Source: Ulota crispa
Taxonomy: Eukaryota > Streptophyta > Bryopsida > Orthotrichales > Orthotrichaceae
Direction: 5' to 3'
DNA: 64,000 nt
Assembly: GCA_963920765.1 (NCBI GenBank)
Contig: OY987244.1
Location: 7,380,501 to 7,444,500 of the forward strand
Shown in pieces: positions 44,780 to 54,700 of the stretch. Both the position numbers and the translations under genes were made by a program. The first letter of the stretch is position 1. Each line of letters begins with the position of its first letter. The notes beneath the pieces were generated by a model, which saw only the letters and a program-made list of their open reading frames with translations, ran no database searches and had not been told where the DNA came from.

Positions 44780-45202
44780 TAAGGTAGAAATACCAAAAAC
44801 GGTTACTGACTACTAAGGTAGGCACACCTATAAGTGTGGAAATAAGGGTTTTGGAGTAGGTAAAACAATTGACTAACTTTGCAAAAAAGAAAAAACTGTA
44901 AGTTAGGAAGTGGAAGCCAAAAATATTGGCATCAATTTCAAGGTTCCAATTGCAAGCATTTGTTCACAAAAAATTTTCAAAGTCTAAAATCACTAAAATG
45001 TAAGAGATGCTAATCACAAGGCTGTTGGTTCTTAAATAGTGAGATGGGTATTCAAACCTCATGCTAGTCACCCACAACCATCACTTCATCACCCATAACC
45101 ATCACTCAGTCACCCACAACCATTTGTTTTTTTTATTGATTAGCCTTGCCACTATCAAGTGACGGGCATGGGGATACAACGCTTATGGATGCTGCTACCT
45201 TA
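44780..45202 (+). mobile_element. MITE, family B copy 3
   Basis: About 423 bp, flanked by TA (AAGTAAGGTAG left, GCTACCTTACTT right). The body carries CACCCATAACCATCACT repeats and inverted blocks shared with the copy at 30.0-30.4 kb. This copy shows that the duplicated target is TA rather than TTAA. Confidence 0.8.
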
Positions 45203-45559
45203 CTTGGAGCAGTAGATTGTTTTGAAACCAACAATAGCTGCATTTGAAAAAGTTTCTGAAATATTCTAAGAAGATGCTATTTCCTCGCATTTGATTGGTT
45301 CAAACTTATTTCGAAACAAGGTACGAGAGGTAGCCGTTTAAGGTGCATCTATGAAACCAAAATCGGTCCAAACCTTAAATCCACATTTATATTGCATAAA
45401 ATATTCATTTTTGAGTAATTTTCTTTTTCTTTTCTGCACTCTTCCTTATCCTTGTTCCTCCACACATTGAGCATAATTTCTCAAGAAATCCCCATATCTT
45501 ATAGGCTAAAGTGGCTTATTTTAACCATTCATGGTATTTCTACCTTATTTGGAATGCAT

Positions 45560-45932
45560 TAGAGCTTCTGCACCCTTCCACACAATTTGAAGCTCTTGAA
45601 AGCAAATATACATGGTGCATGGATGATCAAGGGCTTGCTCAAATCTTTGATGCCCCACCCTTGCCCTCAATCAGATACAAGGAAGCACAAACAATATATG
45701 ACGAGCTTCAATTGTGGGCCTCTTGTGTTGATCACTCAACAAGTTTTGATTGTCCTGCATTTGGGTGTGCTAACGATTCATCAAACCCTAAACATTCTAG
45801 TGTTGAGATACAATTGAGCAAGCCCTTGCTTGCCTACGGTGTTGGTGCGTCTGCGGTGAGGCGCTCCAAGTAGATCGGCCACGTCAAGTGCTATTGAGGG
45901 CTTGTTTTGTGTGTAGGGTGCAAATGCTCTTA
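45560..45932 (+). mobile_element. TTAGAGC-type MITE, family F
   Basis: 373 bp with ends TTAGAGCTTCTGCACC and GGTGCAAATGCTCTTA, TA on both sides. Internal blocks (CAATTTGAAGCTCTTGAAAG, GGGCTTGCTCAAATC, GGCCTCTTGTGTTGA.CA, CAAGTGCTATTGAG) recur at 58.8-59.2 kb. The 120-codon open frame inside it matches nothing I know. Confidence 0.7.
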
Positions 45933-46950
45933 GTAAATTACATTCTCTCAAATGATGCATTTCCCCATTATAGACAACCAATGAGAAAATTTCATACCCT
46001 GACCTCAAAAAATGGTGGCAGTGATATGGGATCTTCTAGATGGTGGGATTTTGAAACTTTCTTTGTGCTTTTAGTTTTTGTTTATATTTTTTTATCCATG
46101 TAATGCAAGACACCATAAACCAACAAACATTTGGCCACAAAAACACCAAGTAGTGGTCAACTTTGGGTGTTATCAACATATTTTTGACAAATGATTATTT
46201 GAACCTGTTTTCATAGTTTTTTTACTAAGATCTTCATGATGTTATAGTTACAAAGAATATCTCAACTTTTTTGCACAAATCTCTCAATATTTTGCATAGA
46301 TCTTTCAATATTTTGCATAAAGTTAATGCAATACATCAAGAGATCTTTCGTTATTTAACATAGATTTCCAAAGTTCTTTTCTTTGGATTATTATTTCTAG
46401 GACTTTGGACTGTAAATATGGATATGAATGATGCAAATCAGTGAAAAATCTATGCTAACGGTAGTACCATGAGAGATAAATTATAAAACGCAAGATTGTG
46501 TTTTGACAAATACAAAGGTAATCCTCAGATCTCAAATTTCAAGCTTTGATACCCAGTTACCCACTCTTTCTGGAACGCGCATTCCAATCCATATAGATGG
46601 ACACTCATTTTCAATACCTACTATTACCAAACCGTGATTAGATTCAAAGTTTACTCAGATAATGAGATACAAAAACCATACATGTACATTGCCCAAGATT
46701 TTACTAGAGTCAGTATATTTTCCTTGTGAGATATGTAACCCAAACTGTGAAACTTGCAAGAAAGCCTCTGGGTAAGGAAGTTGATACTTTATAAGAACAA
46801 GTGTGCACTTGACAATATAAGAAAAACTTTAGCAAACACAAACATTACAAGAAAATAAAAGAGCTAATAAAAAAACCTTCACATCTATGTTACTTCATGT
46901 GTACAAAGACACACAAAAAAGCTCTAAAATTACAGCTAAGGAAAAAAGAG

Positions 46951-47682
46951 TTAAGAAGAACTTTTGTTTTGGCGACGCTGTTGCAAGCGAGTTTTTTCCT
47001 CCTCCACTTGCGCAAGCATGGTTTCAAGCTCGGCCTCCGGTAGTTCCTCCAGCCGTTTCTGTAAAAGCCCAACCAATTCAACTCCATAACAAATGACAAA
47101 CTTTTAAAAAACTAAGACAAAAAGTTTTCTTCATATGGCAAACCTCAAAATTTCATCTACAAAAACATCAATTTTGAAAAAAAGGAATAAAACTAGGCAT
47201 AATGTGATTTTTACCTCCATGACTTTGTTCTCGTAGTCCTTCAATTGTTTGGCATAAGTCATATCCTTATTAGAAACTCGAAACACGTAGCTTGAAATCC
47301 ATCCAATGGTGAGCCCTGCCACCATTACTATTTGCACCACATTGCCCGCTCTCAGAGAATCCACACCAAACGCCTGCATATCCCATGGAAGATATACCAA
47401 ATATTTAGATTCTCTCATCTTCACTTTTTTCACTTTACATCAAATATAATAAACCCGTGTACTTGGGTCAAGAAAAATGCGGTTGGTCTACATCCTCACC
47501 CCTTTGAAATTGCATTAAAAATTAGGGAAAATTTCATGGGTACCGCTGAAGTTTGCGATATTTGCATAGATACCCTTGCTTTTTCAGAAATTGCACAAAT
47601 ACCCTTGGACCATAATTTTTAAGCATTTATTGCTGTGCTCGTACTTCCTTCATGACCAATGTTGAAGACGGGAATGTAATGA

Positions 47683-47729
<47 letters not shown>

Positions 47730-49282
47730 GTGCACGCAAAGGAAGAAGGGAAGTGGCATGCATAACAAAACAAACGCCTGAAATATTTTGGCCCAAAGAG
47801 TATTTGTGCAATTTCTGAAAAAGCAGGGGTACCTATGCAAATATTGCAAACTTCAGGGGTATCCATGAAGTTTTCCCTTGAAATTGCATTAGAAAAACAC
47901 TTTTATAGAAAGCATTCTTTTGTATCTCAACAACTCAATAGAACCTTTCCACTCATTTTCCAATAAATATGAAACCCTGTAATGCAAATTCAGGAGGGAA
48001 AGGCATGAGGAATTTTACCTCCAAACCGTATTTAAGCCCAACGCCGAAAGCAGTAAGGGCAACTCCAATGAAAATAACATCCTTCCTGGTGTAACCAAAT
48101 GGAATCTGCACGAATAGAAAATCGACACGTCACAAGAGAGAAGACAGAGAAAAGCATAATGAGAAAGTCAAGACAAAGTTACAACTCTGGCGTCCCTTCC
48201 ATTGCAGAAATGTCTGCGTTCAAAAAAACATTTCTCTGCAAGAGAGTTCCAATTAAAACTAGAGCTCTGCGGTTGGAGCCTAAGAGATGAAGAAAATTAA
48301 GTCACATGCTACTTCTAAGGACTTGGATGCAAGGCTAATTTATGTTACATAGGACCTGGAGGAAGAAACTTAAGTACACTGGGAATTTTTCCTCCATTTA
48401 TTATGTTTTGGAGTATCATGCAAATGAAACCACTAATTCCCAACTTCAAGATAATCTTGAAAAACCCTCATCAATCACAAACCCTAAAAAACAATGTTAT
48501 GAGGATTTGTGAAAAAGCTGGAGCGGCCACAAGCTATCCCCAGTTATGGCCTAATCGCAAAAGTTCAGTAAAGAAAAAAATCCTCCACGGAATTGGCCTT
48601 TATTTAAATTTGGTTTTCGCAATTGCAGTTCCACAAGTTTAACAAACCTGTAGCCAAAATATTTACAATGAAAGCGACTTATTGTAACCCTAAAGAAGAA
48701 TTTTGTTACGTAGGGTATTCAATAAGAAACTATAGCGAGCACCTTGAAAAGGAATGGCTGGCAAAAACTCAACATAAAAACAGAGTCCCCAAGGAATTGA
48801 CCTCATGTAACTATGGTTTCGCAATTGCAGTTCCAAAGTTTAACAGATCTACAACCAAAACATTTACAATCAAAGTGATTTACTGTAACCCTAAACAAGA
48901 ATTTTGTTACAGAGGGTTTCCAGTAAGAACTATGAAGTGCCGCTCTGACAAAAGCAGCGGCTGGAAACAAAGGGCGAGGCGAGCAAAGCATTCGTACCTT
49001 TTCTGGAGCGGCTTCCTCCGACTCACACCGAATCGAAACAACACCGCCTCCATTCCGATGTCCTCTCCTCAATGTCTGCCGCACTGCCAATCGCAATGAA
49101 TTCCCGCCGCCCAACGACGACGACGACGCACATGACAGAGGTCTTGCACCAATACTCACAGCCGAGGCTGCTCTTCTCCGCCTGGCAAAGACAGACGCCG
49201 CTGCCGCACTCGTACAGTCGATATGGTGTGAGAAAACTTGCGAGGAAGACACAGAGCAAGAGACGACAGTAGCCATAGCCAT
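46951..49282 (-). CDS. DUF3007-family plastid membrane protein, function unknown
   Basis: About 212 residues in four exons (49282-48998, 48105-48019, 47373-47215, 47058-46951; all phase 0). Residues 1-80 are rich in Ser, Ala and Arg with few acids, as in a chloroplast transit peptide. Then come IPFGYTRKDVIFIGVALTAFG and VQIVMVAGLTIGWISSYVFRV, two membrane segments, followed by MTYAKQLKDYENKVMEKRLEELPEAE and a charged coiled coil ending in RRQNKSSS. This order (RKDV helix, AFGVDSLRAG loop, GW.SSY.FRV helix, MTY..QLKDYE coil) is that of the cyanobacterial/plant DUF3007 family as I remember it. The protein is probably in a plastid membrane with the coil in the stroma. The start was taken at the first of two close ATGs (MAMATVV). 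Confidence 0.8.
47525..47877 (+). mobile_element. Fold-back MITE, family C copy 3, with A45 tract
   Basis: 353 bp, ends GGGAAAATTTCATGGGTACC and GTATCCATGAAGTTTTCCC, in an intron of the DUF3007 gene. It is flanked by the direct repeat TTGAAATTGCATTA plus A-rich bases (47,504 onward and 47,879 onward). The interior differs from the other two copies by a run of 45 A at 47,684-47,728. Confidence 0.85.
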
Positions 49283-49679
49283 TATCGTCGTCGTCGCTTC
49301 AAAATTCACAATTGGTAATTCCACAAACAGAATGAGAAGGTTTCCTTTCAGATAAAAGATGATTGAGAATTGAGTGTTGGATTGTAGGAACTGTGTGGTG
49401 GAGATTATGTGAACAGAGTGCGGTGAAGTTGGGTGTAGGTAGAAATGGCGAAGGGGCGTGAAGCTGCGAGGTTGGAATTGGAGCAATTTGGAGGTGGGAA
49501 AACACGATTGCGGGGTTGGGAAAGGAAGAGAAGGCGAGGTTAAAAGGGGGGGATTGGTGTGAGGAGGTGGAGAGTGCTCGAGAGTGGGGGCAGGGGAAAG
49601 GCGGGGCGTGTGCTGGTGGTGCGTGGAGGCCCTCTGGACTGGGAGAGGCAAGGATTGAGGCTCTGTAGCTGAAGGAGGG

Positions 49680-50158
49680 GGAAAAAAGTAGGAGGAAAAA
49701 ACTAAACGAGAAATAAAAAAGTAGGAGAAGAAAGTAAAGAAGGCAAATAGTAGGAAAAAAAAGAAAGGGGATAATAAAAAAGGAGAAAAATAAGTAAAGG
49801 CGATAAAATAAAGGAGAGAAAAAAGTAAAGGCGATAAAAAAAAGAGGAGAGAAAAAAGTGAGGGGATTTAAAAAGGAGAGAAAGAAGTAAAGGCAATAAA
49901 AAGGAGATGAAAAAGTATAGGTGATAAAAGAAAAAGGAGAAAAAGAAGTAAAGGTAGTAAAAAAAAGGAGAAAATACAATAAAGGTGATAAACAAAAGAA
50001 GGAGGAAATCAAGTAGAGGCAATAAAAAAAGGAGAGAAAAAAGTAAAGGCAATATTTAGAAAAGGTAAAGGGTATAAAAAGGAGAGGAAAAAGTAAAGGC
50101 AAGAAAAAAGGAGAAAAAAAAGGAGGAAAAGGTAAAGGGGATAGGAAAAAAAAGTTAG
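49680..50158 (+). repeat. Polypurine tract of about 480 bases, imperfect tandem units
   Basis: Nearly all bases are A or G on the plus strand, in degenerate units like GGAGAGAAAAAAGTAAAGGC followed by GATAAAAA. It lies about 400 bases upstream of the DUF3007 start codon, so the coding strand of that gene is polypyrimidine here. Long reading frames through it are by-products. Confidence 0.9.
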
Positions 50159-50189
50159 AAATATCTTGTGGGTGAAGGATGGCCACTTT

Positions 50190-50360
50190 CATAACATTGT
50201 TAAGCAATGCGGGGCCTGCCCTTGGTATCATTCCCCCTATATACCTGAGGGGAATAAAGTTATAATACCAAGCCAATCAGTGGCTTGGTATTATAACTTT
50301 ATTCCCCTCAGGTATATAGGGGAAATGATACCAAGGTCAAGCCCCGCTAACAATGTTATG
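50190..50360. repeat. Near-perfect long hairpin
   Basis: Arms of about 80-86 bases (50,190-50,275 and 50,281-50,360) around a 5-base loop. The inner 40 bases are perfectly complementary; the rest has a few mismatches and small bulges. Sequence inside: CTATATACCTGAGGGGAATA facing its inverse, closing on CCAAGCCA-ATCAG-TGGCTTGG. It could be a young fold-back MITE or a small-RNA precursor. Confidence 0.9.
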
Positions 50361-51739
50361 TTACGGAATACGAACCAAGGAAACTCAAAATTCAAGCAAT
50401 TCTATTGGTAGAGAGCTAATATTGGGTCGTAAGGGTTTTACATTAAGAGTTGGGACCAAGAATGTGAAAATGATGTGGAGTCTACATGGTATCATTTTGT
50501 AATCAAATTCTCATTTTCTTAACTCAACAAAATATTTTTCTCAATTTCTTACATTAAACTTCACCTTGAAACTACAGGTACACCTTAGTATAAAATAATA
50601 AAAAAATTGAATATTTTCATTAGTAAATTCCTTCAATCTTCCCTACATCCCCTACCCTTTGTCCCTCTCTTTCTTCCTCCTTATCCGACTTCTCTTTCTT
50701 CCTTTCTCTCTACTTGTTTTTGCTTGTCTTCTTGTTGACTTATCTTCTTTTTTTCTCCTTTCCTTCTTCCTTGAGTGCTTTGAGAGCTTTTCACTTTTGT
50801 TATTACAATTTCTTGCTTTGTGTTGCATAGTTTGAGAGCTTTTCACTTTTTTGACAAAGTATAACAAATCCTTGTAGAGCCTTCAAATTACCTTTGCTCA
50901 AATGGTTTTATTCTTGAAGCACAAGTTTTGAACTTTGACACCCTTTTATAGTCTACTGCAACTGCATCTTTCATTGTTTTTACACAAAGATCATCTTTCA
51001 TTATTACTTTAAGCTACCAAATCTTGATTTTTGCATGTACTAATTCAAAGTGATTTTAGCCCTTACTCTTTGCAAGGGATTTTGTAATTGATAGTTTTGT
51101 AGAACGGTAGGATCATGCTATTTGGGATTTTCAGCGTGGCATTTGTGTTTCTATTGGAGGGGGGTTGTTTAAACAAAAATAGTGTATATTGTTAGGCAAG
51201 AGGATTTCCCTCCCTTTGTGCCCTTTTCTTGGACCTTCTAGAACTTTTGGATATGGGTAGGGTTTAAGGTTTCCAACCTTTGGCAGCCCTCTATGTCTCA
51301 TACATAATAAGGATAGTCACACCTTGTTCACCCCATTCTCAATCTTCAAAGAATGGGGACATAGCACTCTCTCAATTTGCAAAGGCCTCATTCTTTGGAG
51401 ATTGAGAAGTTTTTTTCTTCAACTCCAAAGGAGAAAAATGAGTGTGAAGATTTAGCACATGAAATTTTTGTCAACGTATGTTTTTTTATCATCTTGCTCA
51501 TCTGGCTTTCACCCCCCTTGTAGTTGGAGACCTCAATTGAGTGTGTGAATGCAACTTGCTTTCTTACCACATTGTCAAGGTAAACTCATTCTCCATTCTC
51601 CATCGCCCACAAAAGGGGAGTCACACCTTCTTCATGAAGAAGTGCTCTTATTGGCTCCTATTTTCACTCCACAACCTCTAATTCTCCATAGAGGTTTCAT
51701 TCTCGAAGAAGGTATGACTACTCCTACCCCTAATAATAC
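50361..51739. other. Spacer downstream of the reductase gene
   Basis: AT-rich with a CT-rich tract at about 50,640-50,790 (CCCTCTCTTTCTTCC type). No gene or recognisable element. Confidence 0.4.
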
Positions 51740-54700
51740 TCAGCTGACAAGAAGCACTTTACCTCCTCTTGCATCTCTCTTAGATTCAACAATAGCTGCT
51801 CTAAACTCCTCCAAATCAAACTTTTTCCCTGAATTGGGAACTAACACCCCTGCTTCTAAATACTTCATAACATCCCTCATAACTTTTTCCTTATTATTGC
51901 TCCTCTCAAGCCACCTAGTTAGTCGATAGTACTTGATTTCAATACAACGAATAAGATCCAACTTACTTACAGTTACATCCCATCCCCCAAGAGTGCCATA
52001 CACAAAGACTTTCCCTCCATCTTGCACGCTTGCCGCAATATCCTGCAACAATCCCAACAACCATCTATACAAGTCAAGAACTAGCAAAAATCACCACCAA
52101 AACTTCAGCATTACACAACTAATTCAAATTTTAACCTCTATTTTGTACATTTGAGATTTCAGAATCTTTTACTTACTCTACATACTATGTTTAAGTAACA
52201 AAAGGACTAGTAAACAACTCACACTTGCACAAATATGATACTTTTTCCAGACTACATCTTGTTGTTTGATCTTACAATGTACAGTTCATAAGAAAAACTC
52301 AAACAAGCAGAAACCTGCCTCCAAACTCAAAGCTGACCTTTCTCCAGTCCACGTTAAAAAAGAACCTTGGAACTAAGAAGTTCCATGGCACAACAAACCT
52401 TGGCCATACTCCCAAAAAAAAGGTTTAAATACTACCGTTTTATGTTGTCTTTCATTTGTTTCTGTAGTGCTCCCAACAAATTAAAAAATAGTCTATCTCA
52501 CTTTGACACTTGCAGGGAAAGTGGGATTTGAAAGGGAAACCTTGGTGAGCATGCCACCCACAGCGTCGATGGCAGCATAGGCTCCAGCTCCCTTCGTGAT
52601 TTGCTTCACTCTCTTCACAACATCTGCAAAACCAAACAAAATAACGTCAACTCCAAATTGTTACAACAAACAGAACATTCTTTAAACCCTAAACCCTAAA
52701 ACCCTAAATCCTGAAACGAAGAGAGCTTTGCAGACACGTCAGCTTTTGTTTGTGTCACAGATACCTTCAGTACCGGAGTTTATAACCTCATCGGCTCCAA
52801 TAGCTCTCAGTTCTTCAACAAACTCGTCTCGTCGCACCACGTTAATAGTTTTGATTTTCCAGTGTTTGCAAATCTGTATCACTTGCCTGCAAAACACACA
52901 TAAACGCCACAACAATCTTAAGCAATTCTCCAAACTCCCAATATAGGTATTTCACTTGAAAGCTTCGTTCAAGTAGCAAGTACTCCCTCTGTCCCTCTAG
53001 AGACAAAGCTCCAAATCAGACACATTTCTTGTACCACTTAAAAAAGCTCCCTTTTGCTGATTTCAATTCAAACGCTGAGAAAGCATTTGCCATGTTCAAT
53101 GATCTCATGGGGGACAAGTTTAGCAATTAGACAGCATTGCTCTCCTAGCAAGCTTGGCTTTGCCCATATGAGGTACCATTGTTGCTACTAAACTTTAAAT
53201 TATCAATAACGAGGAGCTGGCAGCATGCAAAAATATGGTACTTTTTCGCATGTGCTCACATGGCAACATCAAAGCTAGAAGTTTTGCATACATTTGGTAG
53301 ATGATATATTGATTCTAGAATGCATGTGTCACTAGCACAAAGACCAAAATAATGAACAGCTAGCAGTAGTCACAAACTATGCACAAATATGATACTTTTT
53401 TTGCATGGAGTTTGGGTGCCTTGACAGCAACATCAAAACTAGGAGTTTTGCATACATTTGGTGGATGGTATATTGATTCTAGAATGCATGTGCCACGAGC
53501 ACAACTACTAAAATAATGAAGGAGCTAGCAGCATCCACAAACTATGCACAAATCTAGTACATTTTTGGAATGGAATTTGGGTGCCCAAACGGTGACATCA
53601 AAGCTAGAGATTTTGCATACATTTGGTAGATGGTATATCAATTCTAGAATGCGCGTGTCACTAGCAAAAAAACAACATAATGAGGAGCTGGCTGCATTCA
53701 CAAACTATGCACAAATATGGTACTTTTTTGCATGGAATTTGGGTGCCTAAAACGGCAACATCAAAACTGGAAGTTTTGCATACATTTGGTAGATGATATG
53801 TATATGTTGATTCTAGAATGCATGTGTCACTAGTACAAAGGCCAAAAGACATAGTTAAGGTAGCAACACCCATAAGCGCCATTGCACCCATAACCATCAC
53901 CTCTAAAATCTTGGAGAATCTGTGGAAGTGAATAGATGTAATTACAAGGATGTACAACATGTGAACATGAAAGCTTAGTGTTGGAATTAGGTGCAATTGC
54001 AGTTGGCTCTTTCAAAAAAGTCACATCTTATTCTCACAATATCCAAATAACACATTCAAAAGTGCAAACTCATCATTTTTCTCTTGCTAATAGGATCCTA
54101 TAATTTGCTAGATGTTTATTAATAATCATCATGTTCAAAACCCTTAATTTGACGCTTATGGGTGCTGCTACCTTAATCCTTTGCAAGGAAGCCTTTCGGA
54201 CGTTTTTTTAGAGGAACAGAGGGAGTATTGGTTTGAAGAAGCAGAAGAAGCATTTACCGGCCTATTGTGGATGCAGCAGCGGTTTGAAGCAAGTAGCCTC
54301 CTTCAGGAACACCAACCTCCGTAAGCAGCCCATACGCAGTCCAAGGATTGATGAGATACTGTGCGGCGGTTTCATCGGAGAGAGTGCTCGGCACTGCAAC
54401 CACGTCTTCTGCCGCCACTTCGACATAATCCTGCCAAGCTCCTTCCCCTTTGCCCAGGTAGTACTTCCAGTACAACATCGGCACCACGCGCTGGTTTATC
54501 TCGAATTGCGTCACTCCTTCTCCGACCTAAAACAAGCAAAAAACCCTAACAAATCAGTACAAATCGTGTCCAGATTTCTTGCTCTGGGTCAGAATACTGA
54601 GAGAAGTTAGGGGGTTTCAAGCACTGGTGCGTTTTCCAGATCTCTTGCTCTGGACCAGAACACTGAGACGAGTTAGATTTCAAAGCACTGCTGCGTTTTC

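Larger units (their letters stand above)
44134..46950. other. Spacer between the Moco sulfurase start and the DUF3007 gene end
   Basis: Holds the Moco sulfurase leader and promoter (to about 44,700), a family B MITE, a TTAGAGC-type element and about 1 kb of AT-rich sequence (45.95-46.95 kb) in which I see nothing coding. Confidence 0.5.

Noticed and set aside
45511-45873. 120-codon plus-strand frame
   Set aside because: It lies within a TTAGAGC-type MITE whose sequence recurs at 58.8 kb without an open frame.
49299-50276. 325-codon open frame on the minus strand (and the overlapping 116- and 282-codon frames)
   Set aside because: It runs through the polypurine tract, giving only Phe/Leu/Ser/Tyr/Pro low-complexity sequence; the real exon of the DUF3007 gene begins at 49282.
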